A stretch of DNA of 39,223 bases, from NCBI GenBank assembly GCA_002687515.1, contig NZAK01000141.1, positions 1 through 39,223 on the forward strand, in the 5' to 3' direction. The notes below the pieces were generated by a model. It was not told the origin of the DNA and ran no database searches. It worked only from the letters and a program-made list of their open reading frames with translations. Numbering within the stretch: position 1 is the first letter of the stretch; every line of letters starts with the position of its first letter. Positions 31,484-39,223 of the stretch are shown piece by piece. A program made the translations under genes and the position numbers. This DNA is from Rhodospirillaceae bacterium (GTDB lineage: Bacteria; Pseudomonadota; Alphaproteobacteria; Rhodospirillales; UBA2165).

Positions 31484-32548
31484 TCAGCCCTCGGGCCGGC
31501 CGTCAAATCCGGGCCAATCGGAGAGGAAGGCGTAAAAATCGAGTTCCTCGGGATATTCCCCCTTGCGAAATTTCACGAATTCGCCGGCGTCCACCGTTTT
31601 CTCCGTGCCCGATGGATTGAACAACGGAATTTGCGTTTCCAGGGTGTCGACAACGGCCGCGGGCAGATCTTTTCCTTCCAAGGTAAAGACGAAAACATTG
31701 TTGCTCATCACCGACTTGTAGCCGGCCCGCCCGATCTCGTCCATTATGGTCTCGGCCGAGTTCAGGTGACACGCCCCGACACTGGCGAAAATCAGCACCC
31801 CGATGTCTGAATCGATCAGCATCTGCCGCGCCACCCGCAAAACGTAGCGCAAGGACGACACATGCATTTCGCCCAAGTTGGCGTTTGAAATAACCACATC
31901 GGCCGAGATCGGATTGTCCTTGTAGAGTTCCATGAACGACCACCATGGAAGATGCGCGATCCGCGTCAAGGCGCCGAGATCGGTTCCCTCGTTGCCGGCG
32001 ACTTCGGTAAATTCCCCGCTAAAAAAGTGCTCGTAGAGGAGGCTCTGCCAAATGTAGTAACCTTGGGTCACGTCGTAAGCGATATAGCCGTGGCCCTGGA
32101 AGCCCAGCAAGGTGCCGGTATATCCGCATCCCGGGCCAACCTCGAAAATCGACAACCGGTCTTTCCCGCTTAAAGAGGCAATCGCCTGAACGACGCGAAA
32201 CAGACCGATGGCGCTGAGATGGTTGAAATGCACGCCATACCGCTTTCCGCATGATTTTTCGGTAATCTCGCGGACGCCCTCGGACAGTCTGGTCAAGATC
32301 CCGATTTCATCCTCGCTATAGTTGGACTCGACCGACGAGCCGCGAAAAAAATTTCCCGGCTGCAGATGGTTGAGCCCCGCCCCGACAAAAAAATCGATAT
32401 AGCGGACCAGCTGGCCCAGTTCCGTCATCCGCGTCGGAAAACCGTAATCCTCGAAGGTCTTGGTCCTGAACGCCGCGTTTTGCGCATAGCCGACCCTGGA
32501 CAGGGCGGTGTTCTCGGCCACGTCGTAGCGATCAATACTCAAAGACAT
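31484..32548 (-). CDS. SAM-dependent methyltransferase-like protein, unassigned
   Basis: A 354-residue protein with a class I methyltransferase core. LSIFEVGPGCGYTGTLLGFQ matches the SAM-binding motif I (E/DxGxGxG), then HGYIAYDVTQGYYIWQSLLY (motif II acidic residue) and ADVVISNANLGEMHVSSLRYVLRVARQML (motif IV-V). The N-terminal 115 residues are extra and helical (FEDYGFPTRMTELGQLVRYIDFFVG). The C-terminal 60 residues include DLPAAVVDTLETQIPLF. It resembles putative sugar O-methyltransferases in layout, but I cannot place it in a named family. GGGA upstream of the ATG is a modest Shine-Dalgarno. It stands alone, convergent with MAPEG and divergent from the DAPG hydrolase-like gene, so the context does not fix a substrate. 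Confidence 0.72.
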   Translation of the reverse strand: MSLSIDRYDVAENTALSRVGYAQNAAFRTKTFEDYGFPTRMTELGQLVRYIDFFVGAGLNHLQPGNFFRGSSVESNYSEDEIGILTRLSEGVREITEKSCGKRYGVHFNHLSAIGLFRVVQAIASLSGKDRLSIFEVGPGCGYTGTLLGFQGHGYIAYDVTQGYYIWQSLLYEHFFSGEFTEVAGNEGTDLGALTRIAHLPWWSFMELYKDNPISADVVISNANLGEMHVSSLRYVLRVARQMLIDSDIGVLIFASVGACHLNSAETIMDEIGRAGYKSVMSNNVFVFTLEGKDLPAAVVDTLETQIPLFNPSGTEKTVDAGEFVKFRKGEYPEELDFYAFLSDWPGFDGRPEG

Positions 32549-32837
32549 TGGCGCGCGTCCCTTTAAGGCGCCGTTCGACCACGGCTAGGTTACGATTGCT
32601 TGATTGGGAATGGCGAAAACGCGGCATTTTAACCCGTGCATCCCCGGCCCGAAACAATTTTGTCGCCGCTATTCTTCGATATTGGGCGGCGGGACGGTAA
32701 TTCGGGGAAAGTGGTGCGCCAATTGACCGGCACTCGGGGTATGCTCTAAAAAAGGAAGCGGCCAAACGGAAACCAATAAAATGAGCTCGATCCGCGCCAT
32801 CCAAAAGAATGGCGATGAATGTAAGGGAGAAGGAAAC

Positions 32838-33518
32838 ATGCAGTACTCAGAGGCGGCGCAGTTGTTCAAGAATGGATACCTGCCGATTGAGTCCGGGTAC
32901 CAAGACCTCGGCGATGGCAAGAAGCTTGTGGCGGCCTATACCCGCATGCCGGGGTGCCGGGCGAAAATGGTGGATTGGTGGTTCGGTTGGGTGACAACGA
33001 CCGAACAATATAAGCTTTGGCACCCCCGCGACCACCTGTTCAGCGACTGGGAGGGCCGCGAAGACGGGGACTATGTTGGCGCCGCCCACCTGGTTCACGA
33101 ATATTTGGCCGGCGACGACGGCCCGATTTACAAGCTCCGCATCAGCTTTACCGATGCCCACGAATTCTTCGGCGGCACGACATCCAACGTGGAAGGCATC
33201 ATCCCGGTCTGCGCCAACATCGGGGATCTGGAGAAGCCCGTCGATTTCGGCAAGATGACCCATTTCGTGCGCGACACCGATTACGGCTGCGAGATGCGGT
33301 CCCGTTTCTGGTTGGGAGAAATCGAAAGCCGCGACCCGGCGGTCGAATTCGGCGAAGAAGAAAAGCGCGAGATGCGGCAAAAAGGGGTGACCGATGAGCT
33401 CGCCTGGCGGCTGCACCAACACGCGACCGAAGAGATGGGGTACCTGTCGGAGATTCTGCCGGTCCTTTACCGGCACGCCACCGGCGACGACGCATTTGTT
33501 CCAGCTTCGGTTAGCTGA
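32838..33518 (+). CDS. DAPG hydrolase (PhlG)-like C-C hydrolase family protein
   Basis: A 226-residue protein resembling the DAPG hydrolase family, whose namesake PhlG cleaves a carbon-carbon bond of 2,4-diacetylphloroglucinol using zinc. Shared features are the WWFGWVTTTEQYKLWHPRDH segment (residues 47-66, two His), a central THFVRDTDYGCEMRSRFWLG and a C-terminal LHQHATEEMGYLSEILPVLY with several His and Glu suited to metal binding. GGGAGAAGGA precedes ATG 32838 and fixes that start over the in-frame ATG at 32781. It is shorter than PhlG itself, and no phl synthesis genes are present, so the substrate is probably some other acylated ring or diketone. It stands alone between a methyltransferase gene (divergent) and a kinase gene (convergent). 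Confidence 0.82.
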   Translation: MQYSEAAQLFKNGYLPIESGYQDLGDGKKLVAAYTRMPGCRAKMVDWWFGWVTTTEQYKLWHPRDHLFSDWEGREDGDYVGAAHLVHEYLAGDDGPIYKLRISFTDAHEFFGGTTSNVEGIIPVCANIGDLEKPVDFGKMTHFVRDTDYGCEMRSRFWLGEIESRDPAVEFGEEEKREMRQKGVTDELAWRLHQHATEEMGYLSEILPVLYRHATGDDAFVPASVS

Positions 33519-33532
33519 CGGCAGGGGTGCCG
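33519..33532. other. Small hairpin after the DAPG hydrolase-like gene
   Basis: CGGCA (33519-33523) and TGCCG (33528-33532) pair around GGGG, starting on the base after the stop codon. It is a short stem without a T-run in the gap to the convergent kinase gene; a weak terminator at best. Confidence 0.3.
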
Positions 33533-33610
33533 CGTACATAAACAGGTTCCAAGTTCGACGCCCGCATAGCCGAGCCCGCTTCGCAAAAGCAAAATTACTG
33601 AAATCCGGCG

Positions 33611-36600
33611 TCAACCGTTTGCCCTATCCAGGTCCGGATCGAGAACCCGCTCTTGCGGAAAGCGCACGGTGACCGTTGTGCCTTTTTCCGGTTCGCTTTC
33701 GATGTCGAGGGTCCCGCCATGCGCTTCGACCAAACCTTTGCTCAAGGGCAAGCCGAGACCCGTCCCTTCGCTGCTTTCCATGCCGCCGTTCTGTTTGGCT
33801 TGGCCGAACTTCTCCATTGCCTTGTCGAGGTCGCGCACATCCATGCCGATGCCGGTATCGGAGATAATGAGGAGTGCTGATTTATCATCGGCAATATTGC
33901 TGCTGATCGAGACGCAGCCGCCGGCCGGCGTGAACTTCACCGCGTTGGAAAGCAAATTTACAAGGATTTGTTTCATCCTTAACTCGTCGGCGCGGACGAT
34001 CGGAGCATCGCTTTCGACAAAGTTTTCCAGCGCCACGCCACCAAGATCGGCGTTGCTTTGCACCAACTGGATTGACGCCGCCACAATCTCGCCCACATGG
34101 ACCTCGGAATCGTGAAGTTCCAATTTGCCGGCCTCGATGGCCGACACATCAAGCAACTGGTTGATCAGCCTGAGCAGATGCTGACCGGAGCTGCTTACGC
34201 TTTCCACATATTCCCGCTGTTTTTCATTGGCCATCGGACCAAATGTCCCGAGGCCAAGCGCTTCCGAATAACCAATGATGGCGTTCAGCGGCGTCCGCAA
34301 TTCGTGGCTCATATTGGCTAAAAAATCTGATTTGGCGCGATTGGCAACCTCGGCCTGTTCCCGTGCCTCATTCAGTAACGTCTCTTGAGATTTTCGTTCG
34401 GTGATGTCCTCTTCCATGCTCACCAAATGGGTGATCGCGCCGGCCTCGTTTCTGATCGGGCTGATCGAGGCGGATACCCAGAAAGTTGTTCCGTCCTTGC
34501 GCTGGTCGAGGAATTCCCCGTGCCACTCCGTGCCGTCCAGAATGGTTTGCCAAAGCTCCTCATAGGTTTCGCGCGGGGTAGCTCCCGATTTGAGCAATCT
34601 CGGATTTTGGCCGATAACCTCCGACGAGGAATAGCCGCTTATCTCCGTGAACTTGGGATTGACGTATTCGATCACACCATCCCTGTCGGTGATAATTATC
34701 ATGGACGGGTTCTGTTCGACCGCCGACGATAGCTTGCGGATATCCTCCTCGGTTTGCTTGCGCGTCGAAATATCGCGAACGAGGGCGATAATGAGCGGCT
34801 CCCCGCCATCGCTTTTGTTCAGGCCGAGAACCACCTCGACATCGAACGTGGAGCCGTCCTTGCGGCGGTGGCGTCCCTCGATGGTTAAAGTTTCTCCGGC
34901 TACCACGCGCTTGTTATTTTTCTTCATTTGAACCAGCGGCGTGCCGACAGCGATGTCGGCGACCTTGAGCTTGGACAGTTCCTCGCGCGAATAACCCAGA
35001 TCATTGCAGGTTTGTTCATTGATCTCCAAAATATTGCCATCGCGGTCATGCATGAGAACCGCTTCCGGGACCTGTTCGATGAGGCGGCGGAATTGTTCTT
35101 CGCTGCTTTGCAGTTGGGCGGTGCGTTCGCCGACCAATTGTTCCAGCTCTTGCTGGGCCTTTTGTAATTCTTTTAAGCCTTTCTTGCGCTGTGTGATGTC
35201 ACGGCTGAATGATGATATTTTGGTTACATTTCCGAGATCATCGAAGTGGGGCCGGGACAGGACCTCAAAGGCGATACCATCACGTTCTATTTCTTCAATC
35301 ACCGTCTTGCCGGTGTCGATCACTTTTTGGAAATGAGCTTGCCTTTGCAGCGCAATGTCCGGCGGAAAAATAGTGCGGAAATTTTTACCGACCATTTCGT
35401 CGATGCTGGCCTTATTTCTCTTGGCGACAGCGTCGTTGGCCTCAAGGATCGTGCCATCGATATCGAAGAGGGCGATGCCGTCCGGGGCACCCTCGAGGAT
35501 CGATTTTTTGGTATTTTCGCTATCGCGCAGAGCATTTTCCGCATGCTTGCGTTCGGAAATGTCCTGTGCGGTTCCGGTGGCACCTATAACCGAGCCGTTC
35601 TCGTCACGCTGCACGATGCCGTTAATGTTCAAGGTTACGGTCGAGCCGTCTTTCCGGATACGCTCGCTCTCGATGCCGAATTGGTCTCTTCCTTTTTTGA
35701 TCTCGGCAAAGATTTTCAGATCCTTTGCCACCTGCTCCTCGCTCATGAAATCGGTGAATGGCCTGCCGATCATTTCGTCCGGTTCATAGCCGTAAATGGT
35801 TTTCGCCGCCTGGTTGAGGAACGTATATTTTCCCTCCGCATCGACCGACCAGATCAGGTCATGGGAGGTTTCAACCAAATTCCGGTACTGCGCCTCGCTC
35901 GACCTCAAGGCGCTCTCGAATTCCTTGCGCCGGGAAATATTTTGAACCTGGGCCAAGGTCAGCCGGGGTCTTCCTTCGGCAACTTTCACCACGGCCCTTG
36001 ACATCAACCCCCAGACCACGTGCCCGTCCTTGTGGATGTATCTTTTTTCGATACCGGTTTTTGGACCCTGGCCATCAATTAAATTATTCTGTTCGGTGCG
36101 GCTGCTGCCTCGATCACCAGGATAGGTAATATCGGCAATCGTCTTGGATTGAATCTCTTCAAGGGTATAGCCGAGCATCTCGCAGAAGGCTTCGTTGGCC
36201 AGTTTAAAACGTCCGCCCACTTCGACGATGGTCATGCCGGTCGAGGCATCCTCAAAGGCGCTTCGAAACCATTCTTCGCTCTCACGAAGGGCCTCTTCGG
36301 TTTTCTTATGGTCAATGATTTCCTTGCTTAGTTCAGCCGTGCGTTCGGCGACTTGAAGTTCCAGTTTTTCGTGCGACCGGAGCAGTTCCTGGTTCTTTGC
36401 TTCAATCTCGTCCAGCAAGGGCTGTTTGCTTTTTTTGAAGTAGTAGACAATGGCCGTCGATGCACATGCGCCGATTAGAAACGGCAGCACGAGAACGCCG
36501 AAGTCAACGTGGTCTTGTCCCTGGACAAACAGTTGCTGGATAGCCGCCGCGGCGCTGATTAAAAGACCGCCTAACACAAACGGCACCGCTAAAGGCGTGA

Positions 36601-36613
36601 TCGCTCTTCTCAT
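33611..36613 (-). CDS. Membrane-bound five-PAS sensor histidine kinase
   Basis: A 1000-residue sensor kinase. Two hydrophobic helices (about 5-28 and 37-58) with only a short loop between them anchor it, so the sensing must be cytoplasmic. A coiled coil (65-112) leads to five PAS domains at about 113-230, 240-357, 367-477, 504-620 and 628-740, several ending in the DISxRK-type motif, with a second coiled coil near 476-505. The kinase core has HisKA with FLANMSHELRTPLNAIIGYS (phosphorylated His770), the N box LVNLLSNAVKFTPAG, G1 DTGIGM and G2 GTGLGLPLSKGL. There is no receiver or Hpt domain, so the partner is a separate regulator, none of which is adjacent. PAS domains often hold heme, flavin or small ligands; the signal is unknown. 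GGAGG lies upstream of the ATG. Confidence 0.95.
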   Translation of the reverse strand: MRRAITPLAVPFVLGGLLISAAAAIQQLFVQGQDHVDFGVLVLPFLIGACASTAIVYYFKKSKQPLLDEIEAKNQELLRSHEKLELQVAERTAELSKEIIDHKKTEEALRESEEWFRSAFEDASTGMTIVEVGGRFKLANEAFCEMLGYTLEEIQSKTIADITYPGDRGSSRTEQNNLIDGQGPKTGIEKRYIHKDGHVVWGLMSRAVVKVAEGRPRLTLAQVQNISRRKEFESALRSSEAQYRNLVETSHDLIWSVDAEGKYTFLNQAAKTIYGYEPDEMIGRPFTDFMSEEQVAKDLKIFAEIKKGRDQFGIESERIRKDGSTVTLNINGIVQRDENGSVIGATGTAQDISERKHAENALRDSENTKKSILEGAPDGIALFDIDGTILEANDAVAKRNKASIDEMVGKNFRTIFPPDIALQRQAHFQKVIDTGKTVIEEIERDGIAFEVLSRPHFDDLGNVTKISSFSRDITQRKKGLKELQKAQQELEQLVGERTAQLQSSEEQFRRLIEQVPEAVLMHDRDGNILEINEQTCNDLGYSREELSKLKVADIAVGTPLVQMKKNNKRVVAGETLTIEGRHRRKDGSTFDVEVVLGLNKSDGGEPLIIALVRDISTRKQTEEDIRKLSSAVEQNPSMIIITDRDGVIEYVNPKFTEISGYSSSEVIGQNPRLLKSGATPRETYEELWQTILDGTEWHGEFLDQRKDGTTFWVSASISPIRNEAGAITHLVSMEEDITERKSQETLLNEAREQAEVANRAKSDFLANMSHELRTPLNAIIGYSEALGLGTFGPMANEKQREYVESVSSSGQHLLRLINQLLDVSAIEAGKLELHDSEVHVGEIVAASIQLVQSNADLGGVALENFVESDAPIVRADELRMKQILVNLLSNAVKFTPAGGCVSISSNIADDKSALLIISDTGIGMDVRDLDKAMEKFGQAKQNGGMESSEGTGLGLPLSKGLVEAHGGTLDIESEPEKGTTVTVRFPQERVLDPDLDRANG

Positions 36614-37035
36614 TTCTGGAATTTTCCTCCCCCCCGCATATGTGGATTGGTCGTAGCGAAATCAATCCATTTCTACGCACTTAAATGCGAAACCGGAAAA
36701 CGCAGTGCGCGTGCTTTTATGGATCGAACGTGGCACAGACAGGGGCCTAATTATACCTAGGGATAGTAACAATTTGCGCATGACAACCAATTTTAATTGG
36801 CTCTATGCGCCAAATGGCTGAACCTTGGCGTAAACCGTAGACAGGACGGTCTGAATCAATCATCGGGTTGATTTTGCAGGCCCGGAAGCGGTGCTTTATC
36901 AAGGGGAATTGGCGCAATTTTAGGATGTTGTCCGGTTCTGTTTACGGCTATCGGCCGGCAATAACCAAGACCCCGGCCGGCGGCGGTTTGGTGGTATGAT
37001 CCATGGGCGCCTGCATCGGGGGAGAGAGCATTGCC
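36614..37035. other. 422-base divergent intergenic region
   Basis: This gap separates the kinase gene (minus) from the ligase gene (plus). Its central part is AT-richer and holds the two-tier inverted repeat at 36773-36814. Elsewhere no ORF with a good start was found. The promoters of both genes must lie here, but no clear -35/-10 pair was identified. Confidence 0.6.
36773..36814. promoter_or_regulatory. Two-tier inverted repeat in the kinase/ligase gap
   Basis: Outer arms TTTGCGCAT (36773-36781) and ATGCGCCAAA (36805-36814, one extra C) enclose inner arms CCAATT and AATTGG (36787-36800, separated by TT). The whole can fold into one long hairpin with an internal loop, or act as nested operator sites for a dimeric regulator. 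No T-run follows, so a terminator is less likely. Confidence 0.4.
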
Positions 37036-38631
37036 ATGACGGGTATGACCTTGGGTCTTCACCGGGCCGTTCAACAGCGTCCCCAATCCATCGCCACCAT
37101 TTTTGGGGCGCGAAAAAAGACCTGGTCCGAGGTCGGTGATCGGATCGCCCGATTTGCCGGGATATTGAGGCGGGCCGGTGTCGGGCGCGATGACCGCGTC
37201 GCCATCCTGGCCTTCAACTCGGATATTTATTTTGAATTCTACCTGGCGGTGCCATGGGCCGGCGCGGCGGTGGTGCCGTTGAACCACCGTTGGACGGTCA
37301 CCGAATTAGCCTATGGGATCAACGATTCCGGAAGCCGCCTTTTGTTGGTCGACGATGCCTTTTGCCGCCATGCCGGCGAATTGCAGGCCGCCTGTAGCGG
37401 GCTCCGGGGTTGCATCTACATCGGCGACGCCGAACCGCCGGACGGCATGCCCGATCTCAGGGACCTCCTGGACGACACCCCGGGCATCGACGAGGACCGG
37501 CGCGCCGGTTCCGACCTTTTCGGAATTTTCTATACCAGCGGCACCACGGCCGAGCCCAAGGGTGTCATGCTGAGCCACCTGAACGTCTGGAGCAGCGCTC
37601 TTTCGATGCTTGCCGAAATGAGGTTCGATGCGGATGACATCTACCTTCATTGCGCGCCAATGTTCCATTTGGCCGACGGGGTGAACGGATTTGCGGCCCT
37701 CCTGTCGTCGGCCACCCATGCCTTCATAAAGACCTTCGAGCCCGGTCATTTGATCGACGTGATCGAACGGGATCGGGTCACGGTCACAATATTGGTGCCG
37801 ACGATGATCGGGGCATTGCTGGCCAATCCGCGGATCCGTTCCGCCGATCTTTCGTGCCTGAGAGCCCTGCAATACGGAGCCGCGCCGATGTCGGACGACC
37901 TGCTCCGCCGAACCATCGAAACCTTGCCGGCCGTCGACATCTATCAGGGCTTCGGCCAGACCGAGTTGGCGCCGGTGATTTCCGTGCTCGGACCGGAGGA
38001 CCATGTACTGGACGGGCCGAGGGCGCATCGGAGCCGCTCGGCCGGACAGGCGTCCTTTTGCGTCCAGGTCAAAATCGCCGATCAGAACGGCAACCGGATG
38101 GCGCGCCGCGAGGTCGGCGAAATCTGGGTCCGGGGCCCCAATGTGATGCTCGGTTACATCAACAAACCGGACGAAACGGCCCGCGTCCTGGTCGACGGCT
38201 GGATCCGGACCGGTGACGCCGCCTATATGGACGGGGACGGCTACATCTACATCGTCGATCGGATCAAGGATATGGTCATCACCGGCGGCGAGAACGTCGC
38301 CAGCATCGAAGTGGAAAACGTCATCAGCGCCCATCCATCGGTCGCCATGTGCGCCGTCATCGGCGTACCCGACGAGAAATGGGGCGAAAAGGTACATGCG
38401 GTTGTCGTGCCGCAACCAGGCGCGGAGCTGAGCGAAGCGGAGATTATCGCCCATTGCAAGGAGCGGATGGCGGGGTTCAAGTGCCCGCGCAGCGCCGACA
38501 TCCGGAGCCAGCCGCTGCCCCTGTCGGGGTCCGGAAAAATCCTGAAAAGGGAACTCAGGGAATCCTACCCGGATCGGGACCACCACCGGCATTCGGTTTC
38601 ACCAACAAAAACTTATACCAAGGCGCCGTGA
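37036..38631 (+). CDS. AMP-dependent acyl-CoA synthetase/ligase
   Basis: A 531-residue member of the ANL (acyl-AMP-forming) family, which activates carboxylic acids with ATP and then usually transfers them to CoA. Motifs in order are FYTSGTTAEPKGVMLSH (phosphate-binding loop), YLHCAPMFHLADGVNGF, LQYGAAPMSDDLL, YQGFGQTELAP (adenine pocket), WIRTGDAAYMDGDGYIYIVD, RIKDMVITGGENVASIEVE (hinge) and SGSGKILKRELRE with the catalytic Lys. About 19 residues follow after the usual C-terminus. ATG 37036 is chosen because GGAGAGAG lies upstream; the in-frame ATG at 37003 has no such site. The acid substrate cannot be read from sequence. The gene is 57 bases upstream of an alcohol dehydrogenase gene on the same strand, suggesting a catabolic operon. 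Confidence 0.92.
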   Translation: MTGMTLGLHRAVQQRPQSIATIFGARKKTWSEVGDRIARFAGILRRAGVGRDDRVAILAFNSDIYFEFYLAVPWAGAAVVPLNHRWTVTELAYGINDSGSRLLLVDDAFCRHAGELQAACSGLRGCIYIGDAEPPDGMPDLRDLLDDTPGIDEDRRAGSDLFGIFYTSGTTAEPKGVMLSHLNVWSSALSMLAEMRFDADDIYLHCAPMFHLADGVNGFAALLSSATHAFIKTFEPGHLIDVIERDRVTVTILVPTMIGALLANPRIRSADLSCLRALQYGAAPMSDDLLRRTIETLPAVDIYQGFGQTELAPVISVLGPEDHVLDGPRAHRSRSAGQASFCVQVKIADQNGNRMARREVGEIWVRGPNVMLGYINKPDETARVLVDGWIRTGDAAYMDGDGYIYIVDRIKDMVITGGENVASIEVENVISAHPSVAMCAVIGVPDEKWGEKVHAVVVPQPGAELSEAEIIAHCKERMAGFKCPRSADIRSQPLPLSGSGKILKRELRESYPDRDHHRHSVSPTKTYTKAP

Positions 38632-38688
38632 TTTTCCGGCTATAATAGGTATCGAATTCTTCAAACGCGCAACTCGAACAGGTTCCAA

Positions 38689-39223
38689 TTGACAATCGAT
38701 ATTCATGCCGCGGTTTTACGAAGCACTGGATTGCCGCAACCATATGGCGCCAGCCTGCCCCTGCAAATTGAAGCGATCCAGCTTGCCCCTCCCGGCGATC
38801 ATGAGGTTTTGGTGCGCATCGAGGCCGCCAGTCTGTGCCGGTCCGACTTGTCGGTCATAACCGGAACCAGGGCCTGGCCGTTGCCGATCGTGCCCGGCCA
38901 TGAAGCCAGCGGCGTCGTCGAGGAAATCGGCTCCAACGTTTCCCGGGTAAGGCCGGGCGACCATGTGGTGCTGGTATATCAGCCCGAATGCGGACACTGC
39001 GCGCCGTGCCGGTCGGGGCGGGTTCACTTGTGCGAACCGGGTCTGGCTGCCAACCGGGCCGGCAAATTATTGACCGGCGATCCTCATCTCGGCGCGAACG
39101 GCGAGGTTATCCATCATCATATGGGGGTTTCGGCATTCGCCGAACGCGCCGTCCTGGCCGAAAACTCGCTGGTCGCCGTCGACCCGGAAATCGATATGGA
39201 TATCGCCGCCCTGTTCGGCTGCG
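38689..39223 (+). CDS. Zinc-dependent alcohol dehydrogenase, partial (runs off right edge)
   Basis: An open frame from TTG 38689 to the window edge, 178 codons, covering the N-terminal catalytic domain of a medium-chain zinc alcohol dehydrogenase. It shows ASLCRSDLSVITG (catalytic zinc Cys), PIVPGHEASGVVEEIGSNVSRV (GHE zinc motif), GDHVVLVYQPECGHCAPCRS and HLCEPG (structural zinc Cys tetrad). IDMDIAALFGC near the edge leads towards the NAD-binding domain, as in class III-like enzymes. TTG is the start because the frame has no ATG or GTG between the preceding stop (38629-38631) and the conserved N-terminus; the Shine-Dalgarno is weak. It would oxidise an alcohol or reduce an aldehyde, perhaps forming the acid used by the upstream ligase. 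Confidence 0.88.
   Translation, partial: MTIDIHAAVLRSTGLPQPYGASLPLQIEAIQLAPPGDHEVLVRIEAASLCRSDLSVITGTRAWPLPIVPGHEASGVVEEIGSNVSRVRPGDHVVLVYQPECGHCAPCRSGRVHLCEPGLAANRAGKLLTGDPHLGANGEVIHHHMGVSAFAERAVLAENSLVAVDPEIDMDIAALFGC

Noticed and set aside
37306-38592. 428-codon minus-strand frame opposite the ligase gene
   Set aside because: The ligase carries all ANL motifs in order on the plus strand; the antisense frame has no recognisable motif.
1-39223. CRISPR array, tRNA, rRNA, insertion sequence or prophage
   Set aside because: No regularly spaced repeats, no cloverleaf or rRNA sequence and no transposase, integrase or phage structural protein was recognised. Short tRNA-like folds could still be missed without a covariance search.

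Overview
The window looks like a chromosomal stretch of a GC-rich alphaproteobacterium, most likely Rhodospirillales-like. This is inferred from gene content: an XdhC gene overlapping a MoeA-like/MobA-like fusion, DUF1194, DUF3572, DUF4126, a receiver protein with a YIGP-type linker, and a complete branched-chain amino acid ABC operon. No rRNA, tRNA, CRISPR array, transposase or phage gene was recognised.

Layout. 1-755: an AT-richer left edge with the N-terminal part of a two-helix membrane protein on the minus strand. 756-3400: XdhC and a MoeA-like/MobA-like fusion overlapping by 4 bases, a maturation pair for a molybdenum hydroxylase whose structural genes are not in the window. 3450-5743: a minus-strand run with a hypothetical protein, a membrane-anchored alpha/beta hydrolase and two lipoproteins. 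5940-8306: a plus-strand run with a small membrane protein, a DUF1194 VWA-like exported protein (TTG start), DUF3572 and an OmpR-type response regulator (TTG start). 8322-13532: a heparinase II/III-like protein, a MATE transporter, a two-domain NIPSNAP protein, a small hypothetical and DUF4126.

13779-21355 is a coherent nitrogen/amine block. It holds an omega-amino acid:pyruvate aminotransferase, a periplasmic amino acid-binding protein, then livH-livM-livG-livF joined by overlapping stop/start codons, then an MFS transporter. A 14-bp perfect hairpin separates the binding-protein gene from livH. 21442-24699 holds a small exported basic protein, a cupin, a Gfo/Idh/MocA oxidoreductase, a dispersed-repeat-like palindrome, and a receiver-domain protein preceded by a short leader ORF with a near-perfect Shine-Dalgarno.

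24876-31401 is a redox block: SDR, a tungsten/molybdenum aldehyde:ferredoxin oxidoreductase-like protein, a divergent peptide-type substrate-binding protein broken by one frameshift, an FAD oxidoreductase and a MAPEG protein. 31484-39223 holds an unassigned methyltransferase, a DAPG-hydrolase-like (PhlG-type) protein, a 1000-residue five-PAS histidine kinase, an acyl-CoA synthetase-like ligase and the start of a zinc alcohol dehydrogenase that runs off the right edge.

No complete novel defence or mobile system is visible. The most interesting points are the leader ORF/receiver arrangement at 23706-24699, the AOR-like enzyme with altered Cys spacing, the livJ-like/livH intercistronic hairpin, the N-terminally extended LivF, and the likely homopolymer frameshift in the peptide-type binding protein.
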